Shown here piece by piece: positions 8,487-15,037 of a stretch of 24,940 bases of DNA; the stretch's first letter is position 1; every line of letters starts with the position of its first letter. The position numbers and the translations under genes are program-made. Where the stretch lies: the IMG/VR virus record IMGVR_UViG_3300020185_000248, positions 1 to 24,940 of that record; one strand, given 5' to 3'. The notes beneath the pieces are model-generated. The model did not search any database. It had not been told where the DNA came from and saw nothing but the letters and a program-made list of their open reading frames with translations. This stretch comes from a virus.

Positions 8487-8602
8487 TCGATTTTCTGCGA
8501 GACTTATATCATGCGCGCGAGGGCGCGAGGTTCCTGATTGTGTTCGTGTGCTTTGTTATCTGGTGGGTCAGCGCAATCGCGCAGTCCGTCCAGCCCATTT
8601 GA
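8483..8602 (+). CDS. Small single-pass membrane protein
   Basis: A 39-residue ORF with ATG overlapping the zinc-ribbon stop (ATGA) and GGGGAG at 8469-8474, eight bases upstream. Residues 1-16 are polar and charged (DFLRDLYHAREGARF); residues ~17-34 are a hydrophobic helix (FLIVFVCFVIWWVSAIAQ) long enough to span the membrane. No known family is recognised. Overlap on the left and an excellent ribosome binding site for the next gene on the right place it in a coupled micro-operon. It could be an accessory lysis or superinfection-related peptide, but that is speculation. Confidence 0.65.
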   Translation: MIDFLRDLYHAREGARFLIVFVCFVIWWVSAIAQSVQPI

Positions 8603-8613
8603 AGGAGGCTCAC

Positions 8614-8802
8614 ATGAGCGTTATGCTTTATAAACACCCAGGCAAGCACCAGATCCACGGTGACAGCTTTGACTACATCGTTGTTGAAGAAGGTGAAGTT
8701 GCTGCGAAGGTGAAAGAGGGCTGGGCCAAGTCAACGGACGAAGCCAAGGCACCCAAGAAGCCCGCAAAGAAACCTGCGGCAAAGCGCAAAGCTAAGGAAT
8801 AA
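8614..8802 (+). CDS. Small protein with Lys/Ala/Pro-rich basic tail
   Basis: A 62-residue protein starting at ATG 8614, five bases after a perfect AAGGAGG (8602-8608), the best ribosome binding site in the region. The N-terminal ~40 residues (LYKHPGKHQIHGDSFDYIVV) look like a short folded unit seen in small phage proteins encoded near head genes. The C-terminus is a KAPKKPAKKPAAKRKAKE tail reminiscent of histone H1-like tails, suggesting nucleic-acid binding or interaction with an acidic surface. The gene sits between coat and gp4-like genes, so a head-associated role is possible. The frame is open upstream to 8548, but that start has no Shine-Dalgarno. Confidence 0.75.
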   Translation: MSVMLYKHPGKHQIHGDSFDYIVVEEGEVAAKVKEGWAKSTDEAKAPKKPAKKPAAKRKAKE

Positions 8803-8805
8803 CAC

Positions 8806-9291
8806 ATGGCATATACGAAGCGTGATATTGTCGAACAGGCATTCGAAGAAATCGGTCTTGCTTCGTATGTCTTTGATTTGCAGCCGCAGCAGCTTGAGAG
8901 CGCATTGCGGCGCTTAGATAACATGATGGCAACGTGGAACGCCAAAGGCATTCGCCTTGGGTATCCGTTGCCTTCTTCGCCTGCTGACAGCGACTTGGAT
9001 CAAGAGATTGGCGCGCCTGACAGTGCGATTGAGGCCATGTATCTGAACTTGGCCGTTCGCATCTCTGCTGGCTTTGGTAAGACTGTCAGCCCTGAGACGA
9101 AAGCCTCTGCAAAGCGCGCATATAACGAGGTGGTTGCAAACGCTGCACTGCCTGTTGAGATGCAGCTTGGCAACGAGACCATCCCTGCTGGCGCTGGTAA
9201 CAAAGGCTACCGTTATTACAACAACCCGTTCCTGCGAGACCCGCAAGACCCTCTTACCGTTGGTTCTGACGGTATCCTTGATCTGGAGTAA
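8806..9291 (+). CDS. Head-completion / tail accessory factor, P22 gp4-like
   Basis: The 161-residue protein matches P22 gp4 (166 residues) in length and pattern: an N-terminal helix (TKRDIVEQAFEEIGLASYVF), then QQLESALRRLDNMMATWNAKGI and a mid-region DSAIEAMYLNLAVRIS. In P22, gp4 binds under the portal after packaging to begin sealing the head and create the tail attachment site. It precedes a gp10-like gene as in P22-type genomes, with one gene between. Start and neighbours are separated by only three bases on each side, indicating operonic expression. Confidence 0.88.
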   Translation: MAYTKRDIVEQAFEEIGLASYVFDLQPQQLESALRRLDNMMATWNAKGIRLGYPLPSSPADSDLDQEIGAPDSAIEAMYLNLAVRISAGFGKTVSPETKASAKRAYNEVVANAALPVEMQLGNETIPAGAGNKGYRYYNNPFLRDPQDPLTVGSDGILDLE

Positions 9292-9294
9292 GAC

Positions 9295-9732
9295 ATGGCA
9301 AACATTAACCAACTTTCATCTGTGAGTTCAGTGCAGGGCGGCGATCAGCTTGCTGTCTGGGCCACAAACAATGGCGACAGCCGCAAGGCATCCGTCACTA
9401 CCTTGATGGACTATGTGAACGCAAACGTCACAACGGTCACGCAGAACACCCAGTATGCCGCACCAGCTGCGACTGGCTTCAGCGTCACGGTCAACACAGG
9501 CAACGTCTGGCTGATCCTGACACCTGTTAGCACATACGCTACTGGAGTTGTTGTGCTGCCCACTGGTGCGTCTGACAAGGACACAGTGACCGTGAACTGC
9601 ACGCAGATCGTCACGTCCCTCACGGTGTCTTCTGGAGCCACTGTTGTGGGTGCGCCGGCAACACTTGCTGCTAACGATTTCTTCACAATGCGCTATGATG
9701 GCGCAACTTCGTCTTGGTATCGCGTAGGATAA
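9295..9732 (+). CDS. Conserved phage structural-type protein, function unknown
   Basis: A 145-residue protein with a conserved-looking N-terminal module (NINQLSSVSSVQGGDQLAVW then GDSRKASVTTLMDYV) that I recognise from proteins encoded next to head-tail connector genes in many podoviruses and prophages. The rest is Thr/Val/Gly-rich beta sequence (residues ~60-145). It lies between the gp4-like and gp10-like genes with a three-base gap on the left. A minor virion role near the connector or tail is likely by position. No enzymatic motif is seen. Confidence 0.75.
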   Translation: MANINQLSSVSSVQGGDQLAVWATNNGDSRKASVTTLMDYVNANVTTVTQNTQYAAPAATGFSVTVNTGNVWLILTPVSTYATGVVVLPTGASDKDTVTVNCTQIVTSLTVSSGATVVGAPATLAANDFFTMRYDGATSSWYRVG

Positions 9733-9736
9733 TTTA

Positions 9737-11137
9737 ATGCAGCTTCCCATTCTCAGCGGTATATTTGCAGACGGATCTCCGAACTTTCGGACATCCTACC
9801 CAAAGAACATGATCCCTGTCCCTAAAGGCACGGGGATTTCTGAGGGTTATCTGCGACCTGGCGAGGGGATTGTGGAAGCTGGCACAGGCCCAGGCGTCAA
9901 CCGTGGCGGCATATACTGGAATAACTACATTTACCGTGTGATGGGAACCAAGCTGGTTTCGATCGCGTCTGACAACACTGTCACTGAGATTGGTGATGTT
10001 GGCGGAACGGATCGGGTGACGTTTGACTATGGCTTCACATATCTGGCAATCGCGTCAAACAACAATCTGTTTCTGTATGATGGCACCACGCTGACGCAGG
10101 TCACTGACCCCGATCTTGGCACTGTCTTGGACGTTGTTTGGGTCGATGGTTACTACATGACCACAGATGGCGAGTTCTTGGTTGTGACCGATCTTGATGA
10201 CCCGTTTGCTGTGAACCCGTTGAAGTATGGTTCATCTGAGGCTGACCCAGATCCAGTGAAGGCTTTGCTGAAGCTGCGGAACGAGGTCTATGCACTGAAC
10301 CGCCACACGATCGAGGTTTTCGACAACGTAGGGTCTACAGGCTTTCCATTTCAGCGCATTTCTGGCGCGCAGATCCAGAAGGGAACAGTTGGCACGCACG
10401 CAAACTGCGTCTTCATGGACAACATTGCGTTCTTGGGTGGTGGCTTTAACGAGGCACCATCGATCTACATGGGTGCAAACGGTTCAGCGCAGAAGATTGC
10501 CACACGCGAGATCGAAGAAATCTTGCAGGAATACACGGAAGCAGAACTTGCGACCGCGTTTTTGGAAGAACGGGTTGATAAGGCTCACACGTTCCTAATC
10601 GTTCACCTGCCACGCCACACGCTTGTGTTTGACGGTGCTGGGTCTCAGGCGACAAGTCAGGCTGTTTGGTTCACGCTTTCATCTACACTGGTCGGTGATG
10701 GCATGTGGAACGCCTGCACTTGCATCTGGGCTTATGACCGCTGGAACGTATGCCACCCGACAACAAACCAGTTTGGCTATCTGGATGACACCATTTCGAC
10801 GCACTGGGGCGAGACGATTGGCTGGGAGTTCGGCACATTGATTGTCTACAACAACGGTCAGGGCGCTATCTTCCATGACATCGAACTGGTCAGCCTGACG
10901 GGATCGACAGCGTTTGGCGTAGATCCAACAATTTGGACGCAGTATTCCAACGATGGCGTCACATGGAGCGCTGAAAAGCCAATCCGTGCAGGCAAGACAG
11001 GAGAGCGCAACAAGCGTTTGATGTGGTTGCAGCAGGGTCATATGCGGAACATGCGGATGCAGCGCTTCCGTGGCACCTCAGACGCTCATGTGGCTGTCGC
11101 AGCATTGGAGGCGCGGGTTGAGCCGCTGGCGTTCTAA
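9737..11137 (+). CDS. Packaged DNA stabilization protein, P22 gp10-like
   Basis: The 466-residue protein is nearly the length of P22 gp10 (472), the hub protein that plugs the portal channel after gp4 and carries the tailspikes. Characteristic segments include the start QLPILSGIFADGSPNFRTSY with PKNMIPVPK, GYLRPGEGIV, and an extended beta-propeller-like repeat region (YIYRVMGTKLVSI, YLAIASNNNLFLYDG, LKLRNEVYALNRHTIEVFDN). The C-terminal half contains WTQYSNDGVTWSAEK and ends in a basic strand. Its TAA overlaps the next ATG (TAATG). Gene order and length make this assignment firm. Confidence 0.9.
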   Translation: MQLPILSGIFADGSPNFRTSYPKNMIPVPKGTGISEGYLRPGEGIVEAGTGPGVNRGGIYWNNYIYRVMGTKLVSIASDNTVTEIGDVGGTDRVTFDYGFTYLAIASNNNLFLYDGTTLTQVTDPDLGTVLDVVWVDGYYMTTDGEFLVVTDLDDPFAVNPLKYGSSEADPDPVKALLKLRNEVYALNRHTIEVFDNVGSTGFPFQRISGAQIQKGTVGTHANCVFMDNIAFLGGGFNEAPSIYMGANGSAQKIATREIEEILQEYTEAELATAFLEERVDKAHTFLIVHLPRHTLVFDGAGSQATSQAVWFTLSSTLVGDGMWNACTCIWAYDRWNVCHPTTNQFGYLDDTISTHWGETIGWEFGTLIVYNNGQGAIFHDIELVSLTGSTAFGVDPTIWTQYSNDGVTWSAEKPIRAGKTGERNKRLMWLQQGHMRNMRMQRFRGTSDAHVAVAALEARVEPLAF

Positions 11138-12090
11138 TGGCAGATCCCAATGTCCCAACACGAAATCAAATTGCGCGCATCGTTGATAATGATCCTGAAA
11201 TGGTCAAGGCGCTTGAACGCCTTTTCATCGTTTCTGGTAGTGTTACGCCTGGTGAAATTGCGGCGCTAACTGCCTTGATTGAGGCTAACACTGTCTTGAT
11301 TGATGCTAATACTACATCGATTGATGCTAATACTATCTTGATTGAAAACGCTGCATTTGATGCTGGCGTTGCGCAGAACAAAGCGGAAAGCTATCAGCAG
11401 AACTTTCAGAAGCTGGATTACATCGACTTTAACCGCGTTGGTCCGCATGTCGCCTTGGGGCGCAGGATGCAGTGGAACGAAGATGATGGGACTATTGACG
11501 TTGGCATGAACGATGAAGTCATGCTGCAAGTCGGTCAGGAGACGCAGTATTACGCCAAGAACGCATCTGGTGGTGACATTCTGAACGGCACGCCAGTCAT
11601 GTTTACTGGCACACTTGGCGCATCTGGAAAGCTTACGTTCGCAGAGGCTGTTGCTGATGGTTCCCAGCCTGCGCTCTATATGATGGGCGTGGCAACCGAA
11701 GACATCCCGAGCAACGGCTTTGGCTATATCACCAGTTTTGGCAAGGTGCGCGGGTTTAATACTAGCGGCACGCCATATGGCGAAACGTGGAACGATGGAG
11801 ACATCATCTATTTCAGCCCTGCTGCGGCTGGAACATGGACAAACGTCCGCCCTGCTGCGCCAAACCTTGATTTGCCTGTTGCTGTTGTTCTGAACGCTGC
11901 GACTGGCGGCTCTGGCGAAATCTTTGTTCGGATGAAGACTGGCGAGACTGTTGACGAACTGCACGATGTGCAAGCGCCTTCGCCTTCGGACGGTGAAATT
12001 TTGGAATACGACAGCGGAAACACTCGATGGCAGAACGTGGCTAATCCAGGCCGCACATCGAACACGCTTATTTGGCTGGAGTGCTATTGA
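11137..12090 (+). CDS. Tail-fibre-like / capsid appendage protein with heptad repeats
   Basis: The 317-residue protein has a helical N-terminus, then a short heptad array at residues 47-74 (LIEANTV, LIDANTT, SIDANTI, LIENAAF), consistent with a trimeric coiled-coil stalk. Residues ~110-275 form a beta-rich module running from MQWNEDDGTIDVG through NGTPVMFTG, GYITSFGKVRGFNT and GDIIYFSPAAAGTW to ETVDELHDV. This module is common in marine phage tail and appendage proteins. It follows gp10 with a TAATG overlap and is followed by two small beta proteins, suggesting a combined appendage. Exact role (fibre, decoration or chaperoned tip) is inferred. Confidence 0.7.
   Translation: MADPNVPTRNQIARIVDNDPEMVKALERLFIVSGSVTPGEIAALTALIEANTVLIDANTTSIDANTILIENAAFDAGVAQNKAESYQQNFQKLDYIDFNRVGPHVALGRRMQWNEDDGTIDVGMNDEVMLQVGQETQYYAKNASGGDILNGTPVMFTGTLGASGKLTFAEAVADGSQPALYMMGVATEDIPSNGFGYITSFGKVRGFNTSGTPYGETWNDGDIIYFSPAAAGTWTNVRPAAPNLDLPVAVVLNAATGGSGEIFVRMKTGETVDELHDVQAPSPSDGEILEYDSGNTRWQNVANPGRTSNTLIWLECY
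11274..11340 (+). repeat. Three 21-base tandem repeats encoding heptads
   Basis: Three imperfect 21-base units (starting at 11274, 11295 and 11316, core TTGAT then GCTAA) are followed by the start of a fourth at 11337. Because 21 bases are seven codons, expansion or contraction would change the predicted coiled-coil stalk by whole heptads without shifting the frame. Confidence 0.8.
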
Positions 12091-12425
12091 TGGCTTATAA
12101 CGACATTACACCAGTTAAACTTGGGCAAGCGGCTATCACTGCAAGCGTTACAACGCTTTACACGGTGCCAGCTTCAACGCGTGCCTTTGTGAAGAACTTG
12201 GATATTGTGAACACATCTGCGGGTGCTTTGACGTATCGCATTTACTTTGTGCCTTCGGCTGGCTCTGCTGGCACAGGCAACGCGATATTCTATGACTTCC
12301 CAATCGACAGCAAAGAAAACATCCAATGGACAGGCACGCAGATTTTAGACGCTGGTGACACAATCCAGATCGAAGCGTCTGGCACTGGCATCACAATCAC
12401 AGCAAGCGGGGCAGAAGCAGTATGA
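12090..12425 (+). CDS. Small beta-rich phage protein (paralogue 1)
   Basis: A 111-residue protein starting at ATG 12090, which overlaps the preceding stop (TGATG) and follows GGAG (12078-12081). The pattern is alternating beta strands: TLYTVPASTRAFVKNLDIVN, ALTYRIYFVPSAG, DAGDTIQIEAS and a terminal TITASGAEAV. This resembles a widespread family of small phage beta-sandwich proteins encoded among tail genes. The next gene has the same strand order and ending, so the two look like diverged tandem duplicates. A virion surface or appendage function is likely but unproven. An in-frame upstream ATG at 12072 lacks a suitable ribosome binding site. Confidence 0.7.
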   Translation: MAYNDITPVKLGQAAITASVTTLYTVPASTRAFVKNLDIVNTSAGALTYRIYFVPSAGSAGTGNAIFYDFPIDSKENIQWTGTQILDAGDTIQIEASGTGITITASGAEAV

Positions 12426-12760
12426 CCATCACACCCACAGTTCTGATTGAACCCAAGCTGGCTGAAGCCACAAACACCGTGCAATACACTGCGGATGGTG
12501 TGAACGCTATCGTGGACAAGTTCACAGTGACCAACAACGGCGTTGCGCCTGCGACCATCACGATCAACGTGGTGACAAACCTTGGCACGGCTGGCGCATC
12601 AAACCGCATTGTGAATGCGCGCAACATCGAAGTGGGTGAAACATACACCTGCCCAGAAATGGTGGGGCAAGTCTTGCTTAATGCGGACTACATTTCGACA
12701 ACAGCAAGCGCTGCAACCACCCTGACCATTCGCGCCTCTGGGCGTGAGATTACGCTCTAG
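12422..12760 (+). CDS. Small beta-rich phage protein (paralogue 2)
   Basis: A 112-residue protein with ATGA overlap to the upstream gene. It repeats that gene's layout: QYTADGVNAIVDKFTVTNNG, ATITINVVT, a GTAGASNRIV turn equivalent to the upstream GSAGTGNAIF, an EVGETYTCPEM strand and a terminal LTIRASGREITL. The shared G-A-G-x-x-N turn and the terminal ITxSG / IRASG ending suggest a gene duplication. Function is unknown; position among tail genes suggests a structural component. Confidence 0.7.
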   Translation: MTITPTVLIEPKLAEATNTVQYTADGVNAIVDKFTVTNNGVAPATITINVVTNLGTAGASNRIVNARNIEVGETYTCPEMVGQVLLNADYISTTASAATTLTIRASGREITL

Positions 12761-12769
12761 GAGATCGAT

Positions 12770-13141
12770 ATGGATGATATGATGATTGAGTTTGGCCTGC
12801 CGAAGATGAAGATCGTATCGACAGCTGAGAACAAGAAGAACCGCAAGATGGTTGTGGAAGAGTGGCGTCTAGGACCAGAGAACCCGTCGATCGACCCTAA
12901 AGCCAACAAAGAGTATTGGAAAGATCTTGGCAAGGCGCTGGGCTGCGATGAGAAAGAAGCACGCCGCCGCCTCTGCGCAAACTGCGAGTATTTCAAGAAT
13001 GGCCCTATGAAGCAGGCCATGATGGAAAGCATCCCGCTTGATGATTATGACACAGATGCGGGTGGTCGTGGCTACTGTGTGCGCTTCGACTTCGTGTGCC
13101 ACAACTTGCGCTCCTGTCAGGCTTGGGAAGAGTGTGACTGA
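12770..13141 (+). CDS. Cysteine-rich putative metal or Fe-S binding protein
   Basis: A 123-residue protein starting six bases after AGGAG (12759-12763). The N-terminal half is charged and helical (residues 15-65). The C-terminal half is Cys-rich: Cys69-x2-Cys72 in LCANCEYF, then Cys103 (RGYCVRFD), Cys110, Cys116 in SCQAWE and Cys122. The order 'CxNC-aromatic ... G-x-C ... C-x-A-W' recalls high-potential iron-sulfur proteins, but it could equally be a zinc-binding fold. It overlaps the transglycosylase start (TGATG), placing it within the ejection-protein operon. Similar proteins occur in marine phages as hypotheticals; I do not know their role. Confidence 0.65.
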   Translation: MDDMMIEFGLPKMKIVSTAENKKNRKMVVEEWRLGPENPSIDPKANKEYWKDLGKALGCDEKEARRRLCANCEYFKNGPMKQAMMESIPLDDYDTDAGGRGYCVRFDFVCHNLRSCQAWEECD

Positions 13142-13680
13142 TGGACTATCGTGATACAGCATATCGCATCGCCTTGGAGGAAGGCGTCGATCCAGATCTC
13201 TTTATTCGCTTGGTGACTGCTGAAAGCGCATTTAATCCAAGTGCGCGTTCGCCTGCTGGTGCTTTTGGTCTTGCGCAACTTATGCCAGGGACTGCGGCTG
13301 AATTGGGTGTTGATCCAGAAGATCCTGTCCAAAACCTTCGGGGTGGCGCAAGATACTTGCGTCAGCAGATTGATAGGTTTGGGGACACCTCTTTGGCACT
13401 TGCCGCTTACAACGCTGGCCCAGGAAACGTCAGCAAATATGGCGGCATTCCTCCGTTCGAAGAGACGCAAAACTATGTGAACAAAATCATGGGCGGATAT
13501 TCTGACACAAGAGTTCTTGAGGGACGCCCACAGGCTACTCCGCAAGAGGAAGAGGAGTTTGCGCGTGGTTACGAGCCAAGAGATGCTCTGGCTGATTTCT
13601 ACGCCATGCAAAGGGAACAGGTTCAGCCGACTGATTTGTATAATCCATACGAGATTGCTCAAAGGTTTCAGTTAAAATGA
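13141..13680 (+). CDS. Lytic transglycosylase (SLT domain), virion-associated
   Basis: The 179-residue enzyme should cleave the MurNAc-GlcNAc bond of peptidoglycan. Residues 1-110 form a goose-type SLT domain with catalytic Glu28 in LVTAESAFNP, the GLAQLMPGTA motif and the signature AAYNAGPGNV. The C-terminal ~60 residues are acidic and low in structure. No signal peptide is present. Because it lies among ejection genes and far from the holin/endopeptidase pair, it is more likely to act in local wall penetration during DNA entry than in host lysis, analogous to the SLT domain of T7 gp16. Both ends overlap neighbours (TGATG and ATGA). Confidence 0.9.
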   Translation: MDYRDTAYRIALEEGVDPDLFIRLVTAESAFNPSARSPAGAFGLAQLMPGTAAELGVDPEDPVQNLRGGARYLRQQIDRFGDTSLALAAYNAGPGNVSKYGGIPPFEETQNYVNKIMGGYSDTRVLEGRPQATPQEEEEFARGYEPRDALADFYAMQREQVQPTDLYNPYEIAQRFQLK

Positions 13681-14246
13681 ATGATCTTGCCCTAAACACT
13701 GATTTCTGTGATAATGCAGGTGCTGAGACAATGGCCAACCAGCAGGCGGTTCCCCAAGAGGATGGCCCATTGCACATAATTGAGAGAAATGAAGATTTTG
13801 CTCCAATCGACTTGGATCTTGTCGAGCAATATCTTTTGTCTCAAGAACAAGCTGAATGCCCTGTCCATCATTACTTTGGACCTGGCGTATGTATCCGTGA
13901 GTTGTTTGTTCCTGCTGGGTCTTTGGTTCTGAGCCACAAGCACAGAGAGCAGACGATGAACATTCTGCTTAAAGGCAAAGCCGCAGTTGTCATCAACGAT
14001 GAGGTCCGCGTCATTGAAGGTCCATATATCTTTGTCAGCGAACCTGGCAGGAAACTTGGATACGCAATCGAAGATGTTGTCTGGCAGAATGTTTTGGCTA
14101 CTGACGAAACAGATCCAGAAAAAATTGAAGATATGTTCGTTGAAAAGACGGATGCTTGGAAAATCAAGCAAGAAGAAAAGAAGAACGCTGACGCTATAAG
14201 CGATGCTGTTCGCAAACACCTTGGAGGGCTTGTCTCATGGCAATGA
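13677..14246 (+). CDS. Cupin-domain protein
   Basis: A 189-residue protein with a single cupin barrel at about residues 64-140. Motif 1 is Gly81-x5-His87-x-His89, but the position normally held by Glu is Thr93. Motif 2 (EGPYIFVSEPGRKLGY) lacks the usual His, so a classical four-ligand metal site is incomplete. The C-terminal 50 residues are charged and helical (DPEKIEDMFVEKTDAWK onward). It is translationally coupled on both sides within the ejection-protein block. It might be a virion component, an assembly chaperone or a small-molecule binder; its role in phages is not established. Confidence 0.8.
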   Translation: MNDLALNTDFCDNAGAETMANQQAVPQEDGPLHIIERNEDFAPIDLDLVEQYLLSQEQAECPVHHYFGPGVCIRELFVPAGSLVLSHKHREQTMNILLKGKAAVVINDEVRVIEGPYIFVSEPGRKLGYAIEDVVWQNVLATDETDPEKIEDMFVEKTDAWKIKQEEKKNADAISDAVRKHLGGLVSWQ

Positions 14247-15037
14247 TGGCAACAGCAGTAATTGGGTCAAGCATTATCGGCGGTGCGGTGCAGAGCAGAG
14301 CGGCTAGAACTGCCGCTGCCGCACAAACGCAAGCAGCTGAAATGGGCATTGCGGAGCAGCGCAGGCAGTTTGATGAAGCTACCAAGCTGCTTGCACCCTA
14401 TGTGGATGCTGGTGAAGCTGCACTTGCAGATCTGTCGCCATACGCACAGGCTGGCGTGCCTGCACTTGAGCAGCAAATGGCGCTTGCTGGCGTTTCTGGC
14501 CCAGCGGCGCAACGCGAAGCAATATCGGCTATTGAGGGTGGTGCTGAGTATCAATCATTGGTTGGTGCGGGTGAGGAAGCAATCTTACAGAGCGCGGCTG
14601 CTACAGGCGGTTTGCGTGGCGGGAACACGCAGGCGGCATTGGCTCAGTTTCGACCGCAAGTTCTTTCGTCGCTTATCAATCAGCAATATAGTCGCTTGGG
14701 CGGTCTTACGGCTCTTGGCCAGACCACAAGTCAAAACATCTTTGGTGCAGGTCAGGCGGCTGCTGCGCGTCAAGCTGCGGCTGGTCAGGCAAGTGCCGCA
14801 AACATTGGGAACCTATACGGTCAGCAGGGCGCAGCTGCGGCTGGTTCCGCTTTGGCTTCGGGTCAGGCATTTGGCAACGTAATGGGCAGCATTGGCCAAT
14901 ATGCTGGCGGCGTTTCCGCTGGTATTTTGCCCAATCCGTTTGGCGGTGCGCCAATCACCACTGGCGCGCCAATCAGCACTAATGTTGTAAGTGGCTCTAT
15001 GACCAGTTCCCTAATACCGCCAGCGAGGCCGTTCTAA
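14237..15037 (+). CDS. DNA ejection / internal virion protein A
   Basis: A 266-residue, Ala/Gly/Gln-rich protein of the type annotated as DNA transfer or injection protein in P22-like phages and prophages. It has a hydrophobic N-terminus (residues 3-18), a helical segment with RRQFDEATKLLAPYVDAGE (42-60), and the highly recognisable block AATGGLRGGNTQAALAQF (121-138) followed by LINQQYSRLGGLTALGQ (146-162). The C-terminus is Gly/Ala-rich, then Pro/Thr-rich. Such proteins are packaged and ejected ahead of DNA to build a channel across the envelope. ATG 14237 follows GGAGG by nine bases and overlaps the cupin gene by ten. Confidence 0.85.
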   Translation: MAMMATAVIGSSIIGGAVQSRAARTAAAAQTQAAEMGIAEQRRQFDEATKLLAPYVDAGEAALADLSPYAQAGVPALEQQMALAGVSGPAAQREAISAIEGGAEYQSLVGAGEEAILQSAAATGGLRGGNTQAALAQFRPQVLSSLINQQYSRLGGLTALGQTTSQNIFGAGQAAAARQAAAGQASAANIGNLYGQQGAAAAGSALASGQAFGNVMGSIGQYAGGVSAGILPNPFGGAPITTGAPISTNVVSGSMTSSLIPPARPF

